64,000 nt of DNA. It comes from Allomyces macrogynus ATCC 38327. Lineage: Eukaryota > Blastocladiomycota > Blastocladiomycetes > Blastocladiales > Blastocladiaceae. A program made the position numbers and the translations under genes. Location: the NCBI GenBank assembly GCA_000151295.1, contig GG745364.1:56170-120169 (forward strand). Reading direction: 5' to 3'. Positions 31,196 to 42,234 of the stretch are shown in pieces (within the stretch, counting starts at the first letter, position 1; each line of letters starts with the position of its first letter). The notes beneath the pieces were generated by a model. The model saw only the letters and a list, made by a program, of their open reading frames with translations. It did no database searches and was not told the origin of the DNA.

Positions 31196-33292
31196 CTTTG
31201 CTTCACGTTCGTCATGGCCCCGTTGACGATCATCATCAACGGGCTCAGTACCCGCGACTGGGGTGCTGCTGCGCTGTTTGGTTTGGCAGTTGCCGTAGGG
31301 CTCACGCCAGAAATGTTGCCTGCGATCGTCAACGGTTCGTAGTCCCGCCTCTTTCTGTTTATTGCGGTTCCAACAACCCAGTGCTGATCTTTTTCACACT
31401 TCCTGCGAACCTTCTCCACCTAGCGAATCTGGCCCGCGGCGCCATGTCGATGATGCGCAAGAAATGCATTGTCAAGCGGCTCGACGCGATCCAGTCGATG
31501 GGCGGCATGCAAGTCCTGTACGATTCGCCCGTGCTCTTGCGCCCCTTTCTCCCGAATCTAGGTTATCTCACCCATAGCTCAACACCCCAACTGCAGATGT
31601 ACCGACAAGACGGGCACGTTGACCGAGGACCGCGTCGCCGTCTTCCAATGCACCGACGCGGCGGGCGCCGCCAGCCAATCGGCACTGCAGTACGCATACC
31701 TCAACGCCAAGCTGCAAACGGGCCTGCGCAGCCTGCTCGACCGCGCCGTCGTCGACGAAGCCACGACCAACACTTCGCACATCGACGCCATGGAACGCGC
31801 GCTCGCAGAATGGACCAAGGTGGACGAGATTCCGTTCGACTTTGCCCGGCGGCTCTTGACCGTTGTCGTTGACCAGCACGACCATGGCGAGCGCCTCATG
31901 ATCACCAAGGGCGCCATGGAGGAGGTGCTCGCCGCGTGCGAGCAGACTGAAGGCGACGGTGGTGAGGTGCGGTCGCTCGCGCACCCCGACCGGCAAGCAC
32001 TCCTCGCACGATCGGCGCGCATCAATACGGACGGCCTGCGTGTGCTCGGGCTCGCGACCAAGGCCACGACCAAGCAAGCCGGACAGTTCTCGCCGGCTGA
32101 CGAGACGGGGATGACGTTTCGTGGGTTTCTCGCGTTTCTTGATCCGCCGAAAGCCGATGCGCGCGACGCGGTCCAGGGTTTGCTGACCAAGGGGATCGCT
32201 GTCAAGGTGCTGAAGGGGGATAATATTTCCGTCACGTTACGTGTTGCGAAGCGGTCGGGATCGCGACAGAACATGTGTTTACGGGTGCGCAGTTGGCGAG
32301 TATGGAACCTCGCCAGTTTGCGGCGGCGTGCCGACGTGGGACCGTGTTTGCCAAGCTGTCACCGTTCCAAAAGGTGGACGTGGTGGAGAGTCTGCAGAAG
32401 GATGCAGGCACGTCGGTCGGATTTCTCGGTGATGGGTGTATTGCGCTTCACGCTCACTCTTTCGTTCATGGTTCATGCTAACTCGACCTTTTTCTCCCAC
32501 TGCGACAGAATTAATGACGCCATGGCCTTGAAGCACGCCGACGTCGGCGTCTCCGTCGACACGGGCACCATCGTCGCCAAGGAATCAGCCGACGTGATCT
32601 TGCTCGAAAAATCGCTCGCGGTCCTGCTCGACGCGGTCGTCAAGGGCCGACGCACCGCAGGTAATACGCTCAAGTACATCAAGATGACGTGCGCCGGAAA
32701 TTTCAGCAACACATTTTCGGTCCTGATCGCCGCCGCGTGGCTGCCATATTTGCCCATGTCGGCCGTGCAGCTCCTGACTGCGAATATCATTTACGACATT
32801 TCGCAAATCTCGATCCCCTGGGACACTATGGACCCCGAGTACCTCGAGCAACCGCGGCAATGGATCGCGACTGACATCGCCCGATTTATGATCTGCGTCG
32901 GCCCGCTGTCGTCGCTCACGGATGTGGCCATATTTTCGCTCAACCAGTACTTTTTCAAGTACCAAGGTAACGAGCCCATGGACGTGGCCCAGGCGCAAAC
33001 GATCTGGTACCTGTGGGCGGTCGTCATGCAAATGGCCGTGATTCCAGTGCTGCGTACGACCAAGTTACCGTTTATTCAATCGAGGCCCGCGCGGCCCGTG
33101 GCCATGACCTTGGGCGTCATGTGCGCGATTGGCTGCTCGTTGCCGTACATTCCGGCGGTCGCGAGCGTGCTCGGCATGGTCCCGCCGCCGCCGTCATACT
33201 GGCCGTGGATGGCGCTGCTGATTGTTGCCTACATGGCCATGGCGCAGACGATCAAGCATTTCTACATCCGCTGGTTCCACGTGTGGATCTAG
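31196..33292 (+). pseudogene. mgtA: C-terminal half of an MgtA-type P3B magnesium ATPase (detached)
   Basis: Exons 31196-31334, 31424-31517, 31597-32435 and 32509-33292. The order matches the second half of Mgt[40 protein letters not shown], phosphorylation motif CTDKTGTLTED, KGAMEEVL, VLKGDN, FLGDGINDAMALKHADVG, KESADVILLEKSL, then C-terminal helices with NIIYDISQISIPWD and a tail HFYIRWFHVWI. The first exon has no start codon and begins at an orphan acceptor. One single-base frameshift near 32240 separates VTLRV from CEAVGIATEHVF. The missing N-terminal half is at 51729-53075 on the other strand. Family identity is secure. Non-function follows from missing actuator domain and first helices, unless the assembly is wrong. 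Confidence 0.85.
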
Positions 33293-33575
33293 GAGCTGTG
33301 GATGGTTTGCGAGAAGGGGGTCAGGGCGTCGAGCGGTTTGGTTTTTTTTACTCTTCATGCTCTGTATCATATCTTGCCGAGGATTGGCCACCCGCCTGAC
33401 TTCTCGTCTCGGCCTCGAGGGTGTCTGGGCGGGTTGGCGAAATACATAAAAGGTGGGCAAGCAAGAGCCGTCATCAACAAGACAAGTTACATCAAAACAG
33501 GACCGCAACAGTGGCTTGCAAAAAGCCTCTACAAGATATCGCCCCACAACACATTCTAGATCCCCCACCCGCCGC
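33293..33575. other. Short gap between convergent genes
   Basis: 283 nt of probable 3' flanking sequence with an A/T-richer patch. No gene. Confidence 0.4.
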
Positions 33576-35303
33576 TCACCATTGACTGCGTCGCGCCAGA
33601 CTCGCCGTGCGCCCGAGCCCCGACGACGTCCTCAACGTCGTCTCCGTCGACGCCGCAACACTCGCAGCCCCCACCAGATCCGCATGCAGCGCAAGCAACA
33701 CCTCATCCCCCTCCACCGGCTCCAGTACGGCCAGTGGGAAAAACCCTTCCGCATCCCCACGCCCCGCGACTTTACCTAGCGCCCACGCGTCGCCGAACAC
33801 GCGCACGACCTCGACCATATCCCCGACATCGAGCCGCAACTCGTCCGGGTTCGTCGGGTTCAGCGCGTGCAAGCACCGTCGCGGGCCCGTGATCATAGCG
33901 CCCGACTCGATCGCGCGAGTGAAACGCGCGAGCGCAGGCGCACCGGCCGACGGCGCGGGGACGGGTTGGAGCATCGAGGTCGGCCGCGTCGGGCTCGACG
34001 GGCGCGGCATCGTCGCTTCTGGTAGTTGCAGTGAAATGCCTGGGCTCGGCTCCGTCTGCAGCTGAGCGGGTGGAGCGAGCGGGACGGCCGGGGGCAGGTA
34101 CAGGTCCGAGTCGCCACCGTCGAGTGGCGGCGCAGACAATGGGCGTGGCTGCGGGCTAGGAGCACCGCCAACGGCATCGTTGCCGTGCATTGGCGGGAGC
34201 GGCGGGAGGTAAAGCCGTGACGGGTCCTGTGTCGGAGCCGCCGTGGTGGGCGTGCCGACGTGCGCGGTCGTGGAGCGCACGGTACCGGCGCGGTCGAGGC
34301 CCACGGGCGAGATCGGTGCGGGCGACGGCGTGCGGTTGGGTTCGGGCGCCGAGGTGACCGACAGCGCCTGCAGGCTCGCAGTGCGCTGCTTACGCGAGGT
34401 CAAGTGCGACATCCGCGCGTCGCTCGGAGCCGTCGAGGACGGGCGGGACCCCGAGTCGATTCCAGGGAGCATGAGGGCAGGCACCGCCGGGTTGAGTGCC
34501 ATCCGGTCCTCTTCGAAATGGTGTGCGCTCACGCGGTTGCTCGACAAATCACCGTGGCTCGTCGAGTCGTGGTGGTGGTCGCTGTCGACCGTGATCACGT
34601 TGGGCATGGCGTCAATTTCCTGCAAAATGTCCTTGCCGCCGTGCTGCTGCTCCTCCTTTTGCATCCGCTTGCGCCGCATCGCCACGAACAGGTACACGAC
34701 GACAGCCGCAGCAGCGATCACGCCGACCAGGATCCCAGCGATGGCGCCGACACTCACCCCGCCACTATCGTCACCGTCGACTGGAAGCGGAGTAGCCGTT
34801 GGGGTACTCGTGCCACTGGCCGCCGAAGACGATGTGGTGGACGTGCTGGACTTGGTGGTCGACGTGGTCTTCTTGGGCACAATGAGCGGCGGCGCATCTG
34901 GTCCCGCCGGGTACCGCACGCCCGTGTCGGTACACTGGCCCGCCGACTTCCAGTTGCGCCAGTCGCCCTGCGACTTGTCGGTACAGTAGAGCGCCACGGC
35001 CACGTCCTTGGTCACGTCTTTCCCGCCTTCATTGTAGACGCCGTTGGAGACGAACGGGCCACAGAACCCGCTCGGCGAGCAGCACTACCGGGTGGAGAAG
35101 GATGGGTCAGCCGCTGCGAAGCGTTCAGGGCATGGAAGTGACTGCGGAACCGCAGCACGTACCTGGTCAGCGAGGCATGTCGAGTTCGGGTTCAGCTTGC
35201 CACACTCGGGCTGGCCCGCGGCGTTGCGGATGAGCAGGCCCGGCTCGGGCAGGCCCTCGGCGCTGCATTTCACCTTGTTCGCGAACGCAGCTGGGATCGA
35301 CAT
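33576..35303 (-). CDS. Chitin-binding (hevein-type) single-pass receptor-like protein with C-terminal SH3 domain
   Basis: Two exons (35303-35163, 35084-33576; intron 78 nt) give 549 aa. The ectodomain has KCSAEGLPEPG, ECGKLNPNSTCLADQ, CCSPSGFCGP and ALYCTDKSQGDWRNW, a chitin-binding type 1 fold. A Ser/Thr-rich stalk follows, then one helix (AGILVGVIAAAAVVVYLFV) and a basic stop-transfer MRRKRMQK. The long Pro/Ser-rich cytoplasmic part ends with an SH3 domain: CLHALNPTNPDELRLDVGD, WALGKVAGRGDAEGFFPLA. A signal peptide is not obvious after this ATG. The architecture resembles Fus1/Sho1-type membrane SH3 proteins but with a chitin-binding sensor outside. Coupling wall chitin to SH3 signalling is inference. 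Intron position matches the paralogue at 26488-28138. Confidence 0.8.
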
Positions 35304-36075
35304 GGCGGTGACTGGCGACTTGAGTGTGCGGTGGCCGGGCTGCTGTCCAAGCTGCCCTGGTTAACCGGCTTGGTCAAAACGGGCCGAACGGTTGGAGGCG
35401 CTGTTCTCGCGCGAGCGATCAGTGCGATGGTCGGATCAAGTTGGCCAGCACGGAGGCAACGCGCGCAGCAAGCAAACGGTGCGCGCGGGGCGGTGCGGGG
35501 AGAGTGCAGGAGAGAGAACGCGAGCGCGCACGCGGAAAGGGACCAGGAAAACGTCCAGAAGAGGTCGTGGGCGAGGTGGCCAGCGCCAGGGACTTGACTG
35601 TTCCTGTTAATTACGCGCGCCACCTGCGCCACCTGTGCCCCGCATCGGCCGAACCTTCATCCAGCCGGAAACTGCCTGCCTTTGGTTTCGGGTCGGTCGA
35701 CACTTCCATTGATCCGCCGTTGATGATGTGGGCGGACCGGAGCGGCCCAGCCTGGATTCCAAGAGGACGTTTTGCGACTGCCATGTGGTGGAGAACGGCA
35801 ATGTACCCTCGCGAGCTGCGCAGCCAGGTCAGGCGCGCCAAGGCAGTTCGAGCACGTATCGCAAACTACAGGATTCACGGCGTGGTCGCCCTAACAACGG
35901 CGCGGCGCACCAAGCCTACCGGCGCGCGGGTGCACCTAGAACTCAATGAGAGTAGAGAGGCCATGGCGGTAGCGTGCTGCCGGCGTCCTCCGGGAACGCG
36001 ATACATGTATTTCTTGGCGAGCCAGTCTCGCCAAACCCCACAACGTGCATCTGCTAAACATCTCTACTGCCGAAA
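35304..36075. other. Intergenic, no gene seen
   Basis: 772 nt upstream of the SH3-receptor gene. One frame near 35560 reads a hydrophobic LFWTFSWSLSACALAF stretch that could be a signal peptide exon, but no splice to the gene is evident. Confidence 0.35.
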
Positions 36076-37923
36076 TCACTTGACACGTACATACTGCCTG
36101 CAGTACTGAGCCATGGTAGGCTCGACAATGCTGTCCTTGCTCCCCCACCCTCGAGCACGGCGCAGTGGTAGCTGTGACTGCAATGGCAACAAAGCATCCC
36201 CTCGGGGCCATGATCTGACCATGGGTTCTGTCACTGCCTGGATTGCTGCCACCGCCTCAGCCAACCCGCACCCACGGCCCGTGCACGAGCCCGACCCAGC
36301 TTCCACGATATTTGGGCGCCAGTAATCCTCGCCAAAAACGGCGCGCCACGCCGTGGTCATGGCCTTGACACCCACCTCGAAATGCGCCTTGGTCGCTGGA
36401 TCGTCACCATCATCGTGGACGACAATAGCATCCATCAGCGTGACCGTGTGTGCCGCAAAGACCGCGGGCGTCAGCTGGTGAGTGTGCCACGCCAGGTCAA
36501 TCGCGGCCGTCGGGACCAAAGCGCCCTTGTACAGGTCGAGCTTTGTCATCGCCAGGAATCTTGGGGTACTGCACCAGAGCCTCGGTCAAAACATGGTTGG
36601 CCACGGCACAGGCACCGCGCACGACTTGTTCGGCCATGAGCTTTGCAAACCGGCGCTGCCGACGCACGGCGCGGGCGAGATCGGGTGTCCACACACCTCC
36701 GAGCACGTCGCAGTGCTCGCGCATCATCCGATGCAACCGGCGGCGGTTGCCGGGAATGACGAGCGAGTCGGTGGCCACCAGGGCGGGTTTCACTCGACGT
36801 CGCCCCAGGTCGGGACCGCCGGCAGCGACACGACGAGCGGCGCCCACACGGCCGCGTCCAGAAGCGCGTGCAAGTCGGCCACGTTGCCGCCGACCTTGGG
36901 TGCAACAGCAGCATCTTGGGGCGCCGCAGCCTGCCAGCCAGGACCGTCGCGCGCGGCACCGCCTGCACCTGCGCGACCTTCGTCAGGAACCGGCGCACGG
37001 CCACGTTTTCGGCCGTGAACGACGCGTTACACGACGCGCACGCGTGCGCCTTTTCGGGCGACCGGAAACCGAAATACTCGAGCACATCCATGGTCTGGTC
37101 CAAGCCGCACGACGCGCACGGGATGGTGGTGCCCGGGCCTGCGACTCGTCGACCGACGCGGGCGTCAGGTCGAACGGCTCGTTGGCGGGCATGAGTGGGA
37201 ACGTGACCTTGATCATGGCCGGGCCAAAGAGACGCTGCGCGTCGTCAGAGTAGCGGACCGGGTTGAGCTGAAGAGAGGGGGGAGCGAAGCTCAGGTTCAG
37301 TCCTTGCCCCCCCTCGGCGGACAACAGGGGAAATCGCCCGCATACAGAACGCGTGCGCGTGCCAGAACATAGCCACGTCGAGCGGCAGCAGTGGCGGGTT
37401 CTCGACGAGCGTCGCGTCCTTGGCAATGGCCTTGCTGAGCGCTGTCGTGAATGCCAAGTAACGCGACTCGCCGCGGCACAAGTAGGCACTATGGACCAAC
37501 GATTCAACAAATGTGTGGGAAACTATCAGCGCCAGCACCGACCATACAGTTCTCCCACTTGCCTCTGCCAAAACAAAGTACGGGAGCAGAAAAAATGTCA
37601 AACGTTTAAGTCCTTGGCCTCGTCGTCCATCGCGCAGCTTTTGGTGGAACGTGACGAGCTGCACCAGGTATCGCGAGCAGCAAGTCGCGCGACACGACCT
37701 CCTGCATCTGCTCGCCAATCACGCCGAGAAGTTTGGTGACCGCGTCCGTGTTGACAGCATCCGCTGTGCCCCCGGCACAGAGCGCATCAGCATGGGCGGC
37801 CAGCGTGTTCTCCTTGGGCGTCAGCTTGCTCGTGGTCTTGGCGGCGACGTTCACAAAGTTGTAGTCCGCGGCCGGGCCGATTGGGCTCACCACGGTCGGG
37901 GGGATTACAGCGGCGGTCGACAT
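36076..37923 (-). pseudogene. DUF1399 / glycine-rich-domain (GRDP)-like gene, multiply frameshifted
   Basis: The ATG at 37923 starts MSTAAVIPPTVVSPIGPA. Recognisable blocks then occur in changing frames: QMQEVVSRDLLLA, YLVQLVTFHQKL, SRYLAFTTALSKAIAKDA, LPLDVAMFWHAHA, NPVRYSDDAQRLFGPAMI, a two-CxxC zinc-ribbon-like stretch (IPCASCG ... HACASCNASF), VADLHALLDAAVWAPL, and AAIDLAWHTHQLTPAVF near the 3' end. The paired W-H-x-H motifs are the hallmark of DUF1399/GRDP proteins. At least five frame changes plus a stop near 36800 cannot all be introns. Either the gene is dead or the assembly is indel-ridden here. It lies inside the putatively inverted segment. Confidence 0.65.
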
Positions 37924-38352
37924 TAATGAATCTCGGTTCACGACGCGCGATGGGTGCGGATGGGTGCGGTCGAATTGATGATTGTGCCCTGGCAGACAGC
38001 GTAAGGATATTTCTATCCCCATGCATGGCATGTCCCCTCATCTCAGGGTCAGGTTGGTGGAGTGCGCGTTCGTCTTGATCGAGGTGGCGTCGCGCGCGCA
38101 GGTTGCCGTGACAATGGAAGATTAACTGGTGGCACGCGCTTTTGGATTCCATCAAATCTGGCATGTCGATGAGCCGTGTTGAAGGGCTTGAGTGGGTTCA
38201 GCGTCCCTAGACATACCTGAAGGCTAGCTGCGAATGATATGAGAGCTCATGTTCGAGAGTGATGACGAAGACTCAGCTCAGTGCCAACACGGCCACGAGA
38301 TGGCTCAGAAGCCTGAACCAAACGGGTGGGCAGCAGCAAACACAGTCTCTCT
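37924..38352. other. Intergenic, no gene seen
   Basis: 429 nt, promoter side of the DUF1399 pseudogene and 3' flank of the next gene. Nothing conserved is visible. Confidence 0.4.
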
Positions 38353-39519
38353 TCATTTCTTGACGACAAATTTGAACACAAGCTGTACAATCGCTCCCGC
38401 CAGCGCAAGCAGCGCGCACGGAATGATAATCACCCACGCCTTCCGCTGAACGATGACCAGGTTGACAGCCGGTGCAATTGCAATAAGCGTGAGCGCAATC
38501 TCGTCACCCGTCGCAGTCGCCGTATTTACTGCCGCCGTCGCGGCGGGACCGTTGGCGACGGGAGCCGGTGCCACGGCCGACTCGAGCGCGCGGACCAAGG
38601 CGAGCTTGAAAACGAGTCGGGAATTTTCTCCACCGCCGCCAAAGCATTGGCAGCACGCTGCGGGGCAGCAGCATGCGCAACATGGCTGCAGCTCGTAGTG
38701 CCGCATGAGCAGCGTGTAATGCGTCCCCTCAACGGGTGAGCTCGATGCGTTCGCGGCCGCCGTCTGGTCGAGCGGGTAGTTTGGGTACAGCAACCGCGCT
38801 TCCCATTCGAGATGCTTGTTGAACCAACCCGCCGTTTCGGTAATGAGGATGCGGTGGCCGCGGATCGTGACCACCGTGCTGACGCGCGAAAATGCGGGGA
38901 GATGCGGGACCGTCACGACCATTGGAGCAACGTCTGGTGGCGGCACTGGCGGGGCACATTCGGTCGGGACGCCGGGCGGGAGCGACGACAGGGGCATGTC
39001 GGGCGACGCAACGCGCTGCTTCTTGTTCTTCTTGGCGGCCTTTTCGGCCTCGGTAATGGCACGCTGCTGGTTCACGTACGTGACTTGGTCCGCCAACATG
39101 TTCGCACGTGCCAGTGCCGAAATCGTCACGGCCGTCCCGTCTCGCCCAGCGCGTTTCTGGACTTGCACGAGCGCCTGCGCGTCGGCAGCCGGTCGTCGCC
39201 ACGGCGCGACACTGCTTGGTAAACAGTGGATGGCCAAGGACCCCGACGGTTTGCGACTGTCGCCCGATCCGGTCATTTCGAAAATGGCCGTCAAGACATG
39301 AGATCCCGCGAGAATGGCGTTGAGGGCGCGCGGCACGTCAAAGAATGTTGTGGTCTTCGGATCGATCCATCCCGGTTGATACGGCGCGATTTTCTCGGTC
39401 TTGACGGGCTTGGGCATGCGCGTCATGTCGTCGTCGTCAGTGACGATGGAGATGCGCACGCCTTTCTTGGAGCCGTGTTCCCATTCGTGAATGGCAAAGC
39501 GGGCTTGGTCCAAGGCCAT
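38353..39519 (-). CDS. Cysteine-cluster membrane protein, unknown family (tandem copy A)
   Basis: Single exon of 388 aa from the ATG at 39519. The N-terminal half contains PYQPGWIDPKTTTFFDVPRA, AGSHVLTAIFEM and ISALARANMLADQVTYVN. The middle contains a Lys-rich linker, a Pro-rich loop and STVVTIRGHRILITETAGWF, then LEWEARLLYPNYPLDQT. A striking cluster QPCCACCCPAACCQCFGGGG (nine Cys in 20 residues) precedes two hydrophobic stretches and a basic tail ending VVKK. The di-lysine-like end could signal ER retention. The Cys cluster could bind metal or be palmitoylated. It has no domain I recognise. Copy B lies 600 bp to the right in the same orientation. Confidence 0.75.
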   Translation of the reverse strand: MALDQARFAIHEWEHGSKKGVRISIVTDDDDMTRMPKPVKTEKIAPYQPGWIDPKTTTFFDVPRALNAILAGSHVLTAIFEMTGSGDSRKPSGSLAIHCLPSSVAPWRRPAADAQALVQVQKRAGRDGTAVTISALARANMLADQVTYVNQQRAITEAEKAAKKNKKQRVASPDMPLSSLPPGVPTECAPPVPPPDVAPMVVTVPHLPAFSRVSTVVTIRGHRILITETAGWFNKHLEWEARLLYPNYPLDQTAAANASSSPVEGTHYTLLMRHYELQPCCACCCPAACCQCFGGGGENSRLVFKLALVRALESAVAPAPVANGPAATAAVNTATATGDEIALTLIAIAPAVNLVIVQRKAWVIIIPCALLALAGAIVQLVFKFVVKK

Positions 39520-40116
39520 AGTGGAGCAGGCGCAATTGCTGAACATGCAAAGATGAGCAGTCGAAGGTCCACGAGAGGCAGGAGTGGCAGGAGGGGTAGG
39601 TAGTAGTGCAAGGGAGGAGACAGGGCAATGGACATGCTGGATTTGTGGGCGCGTTACTTTTTGAGGCGGAGGATTAAGGCGACATGGAGGTGAATGTGGA
39701 CGTAGAAGTTCGGCCGAAACGCCGGACTGAGACACAGGTCGCGAGTGCGTTGCCAAGTGCCGAGGGCCAGACTGACGAGAGCGTGCGACGCATCCAGCCG
39801 ATACGCGCATTGCGACCGAGTCCCTGGTTTTAACGATCCAGTGGCGGCCGTCTTTGTGCGGCTGGGCTGAGGTGAAGACGAGCAGGAAGATGATATGGTC
39901 GGTGCGCCGCCAACCGGTCACTCAGCCCAAGGGCGCGGTCCGCGGGCGGGGCGCATCCGCATCTTCATCGACGATACGCGCATGAAACAGAGGTCCCTGA
40001 TTTTGTTCCTTTCCCGCGCATACCGGTTGTCGTGGGAATGGGCGGAAGTGATCAAGAAGGGCCTCGTGATAGTTTGTGGCCGCGCTGGCATGGCGCACCC
40101 ACCCAATGTATTCTGG
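39520..40116. other. Spacer between the two Cys-cluster paralogues
   Basis: 597 nt serving as the promoter of copy A and 3' flank of copy B. A minus-strand frame upstream of copy A stays open but is not conserved in copy B, so I treat it as non-coding. Confidence 0.4.
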
Positions 40117-41322
40117 TCAATACTTGGCGATCGCCAAGATGATGCGCAAAAGGACAGCAACAGCAGCCAATGCCATGAAGGGCATGACGATTACCCATGC
40201 CTTGCGCTGCACGATGACCATGTTGACTGCCGGCGCAATCGACACCAGAACAAGAACGATTTCGGGTCCCGTCGCGCGCGCCTTTTCCGACTTCTCCGCT
40301 GGCACCAATCCCGCACTCGACAGCGGCGCGACCGTCGTCTCGAGCGCGTTCATGATACCAGGCTTGATGACGAGCCGCGAATTGAGCGCCGCGCCGCCAT
40401 AACACTTGCAGCAGGACCCGTTGCAGCAGCAGGCACAGCACGGCTGAATCTCGTCGTGTCGCATCAGCAGCGTGTAGTGCACGCCCTCGACCGGCGTGCC
40501 CGAGGGCGTTGAGCTGTCGGCAGGGGTCACGACACGCGGCGCGACGCTCAACACCGTGCGAGATTCGGAGCCGCGTGTGTTGTTGAGCGGGTAGTTTGGG
40601 TAGAGCAACCGCGCCTCCCACATGACGCGCTTATTGAACCACCCGCCCGTCTCGATAAACAGGATCCGGTGGCCGCGGATCGTGACCACGACCTTGACGC
40701 GCGAGTACCTCGGGAGCTGCGGCACGGTGATGACGAGAGGGTCCACGCCTGGCGGGACCGTAGGTGGGCCAGGTGGACCGCCTGGCATTCCGGGAGCCAC
40801 CATGAGAATGGGCGCGGTCGTGTTCTTGCCCTTGTTCTTCTTGGCCGCCGTTTCGGCCTCCTTGTACGCGCGCATCTGGTTCACGTACGTGACCTGCGCC
40901 GCGAGCAAGTTCGCACGCGCGAGCGCCGAAATGGAGACCATCGTGCCGTCGCGCCCGGGACGCTTGCGTACTTGCACGAGTGCCTGTGCTGCGTCGACAG
41001 GTGGGCGCCAGGGCTCGGCGTCGCGCGGCAGGCACGAAATGTCCATGTCACCATTCGGTTTGCGCTTGTTGCCAGAGCCCGACATGCCGTAGACGGCCGT
41101 GAGCACGTGGGTGCCGGCGAGCAGCGCAGCAACGGCGCGCGGCACGTCAAAGAACGTGGTGGTGGTCGGGGCAATCCACCCGGGCTGGTACGGGGCAACT
41201 TTCTCGGTCACGACGGGCTTCGGCATGCCCGCAATCTCGTCGTCATTGCTGACGACGGAAATCCGGAGGCCGCGATCCGTGCCGCAGGCCCATTGGTGCA
41301 GAGCGAGTCGCGCGTGATCCAT
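40117..41322 (-). CDS. Cysteine-cluster membrane protein, unknown family (tandem copy B)
   Basis: Single exon, 401 aa. It aligns with copy A along its whole length: PYQPGWIAPTTTTFFDVPRA, AGTHVLTAVYGMSGSG, ISALARANLLAAQVTYVN, VVVTIRGHRILFIETGGWFN, MWEARLLYPNYPLNNT, HYTLLMRHDEIQPCCACCCN, then GSCCKCYGG, IAPAVNMVIVQRKAWVIV and a C-terminal hydrophobic segment ending IAKY. Divergence is concentrated in the Pro-rich linker (APGMPGGPPGPPTVPPG here) and in the loop before the Cys cluster. The strict conservation of Cys spacing and of the VQRKAWVI(V/I) segment argues that both copies are functional. Family and function are unknown. Confidence 0.78.
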   Translation of the reverse strand: MDHARLALHQWACGTDRGLRISVVSNDDEIAGMPKPVVTEKVAPYQPGWIAPTTTTFFDVPRAVAALLAGTHVLTAVYGMSGSGNKRKPNGDMDISCLPRDAEPWRPPVDAAQALVQVRKRPGRDGTMVSISALARANLLAAQVTYVNQMRAYKEAETAAKKNKGKNTTAPILMVAPGMPGGPPGPPTVPPGVDPLVITVPQLPRYSRVKVVVTIRGHRILFIETGGWFNKRVMWEARLLYPNYPLNNTRGSESRTVLSVAPRVVTPADSSTPSGTPVEGVHYTLLMRHDEIQPCCACCCNGSCCKCYGGAALNSRLVIKPGIMNALETTVAPLSSAGLVPAEKSEKARATGPEIVLVLVSIAPAVNMVIVQRKAWVIVMPFMALAAVAVLLRIILAIAKY

Positions 41323-41793
41323 GGTCAGCTGGTACTCGTACTGGTGGTCGGGATCGCGTCACCGGGGGTGGAGAAGAACAGATTGAGCGAGGAGAATAGT
41401 CTGAGGAAAAGTGTGGTCTGGCTGCTGGATCGTTCACGTGGGTGGTTGCAGGTGTGGGCAGGTCGAATCGCGTGTCGTCGCAAGTCAAATGGCGGCGGGG
41501 ATTCGCCGGTTGTTGGAGGGGTGCGAGGGGACGCTCATGCGCGCGAGTAACGTGGCGCTCGCAGTGCACCAAGTGCAAGTTGCGTCGTTTGCCAAGGAAG
41601 ACCGTGCGATATCGAAAAACAATGAGCACCGCGAGACGAGCGCGAGACGTGTGGGCCATCCATTGAAATGGTAACAGCCTGGCCCTGCGCGCGTCCCAGG
41701 CTGGTCGCCGCTCAGGACGTCCACGACGTCGTCGACAGCATCAAGCCTTCAGCGAGCCGGCCTATTCCAAACTTGCTGCATAATTCGAGCACC
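41323..41793. other. Intergenic, promoter side of copy B
   Basis: 471 nt without a supportable gene. Confidence 0.4.
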
Positions 41794-42029
41794 ATGGTCG
41801 GCATTGCTGTCGTGTTCGTGACCATTGGCGACGTGCAGCTGGCCCCGTTGCTTCCACCCGCCCAGGATACTTTGTCAAGGCCGAACTCGCGCACCTCGCG
41901 CTGCGTACCGACGTTTGCGCAACACCCACCACCCGGCCCACGTTCAAGGCGCCGCACCTGCATTTCCGGGTGCCGGCGGGCGATGCACCATGGTCGATTC
42001 GCAACCTCGTTGCGGGGCACAAGGGATGA
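41794..42029 (+). pseudogene. Small broken ORF of unknown family
   Basis: From an ATG at 41794 the sequence reads MVGIAVVFVTIGDVQLAP, then continues one frame over as GYFVKAELAHLALRTDV, FKAPHLHFRVPAGDA and ends NLVAGHKG at a TGA. Both halves have GC-rich third positions, as real genes here do. A single-base shift near 41848 separates them. It may be a gene remnant or an assembly indel. I do not recognise it. Confidence 0.3.
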
Positions 42030-42234
42030 GGACTCGAAAACACTGCTCAACTGTCGTTTGCAGAAAAAAAAAAGGATTTTACTCCAATAAACATAGCACA
42101 CATGCCAGGCAATTCGCAATGAGCATTATCCAAAATCAAAACCGAGTGCAACCCCCTTCACTCACTGCTGTTTACACTCCGGTGGCGGGGCCGGCATCCC
42201 CGTCGACTTCTTGATTTGCGGGTTCGCGGTGCCT

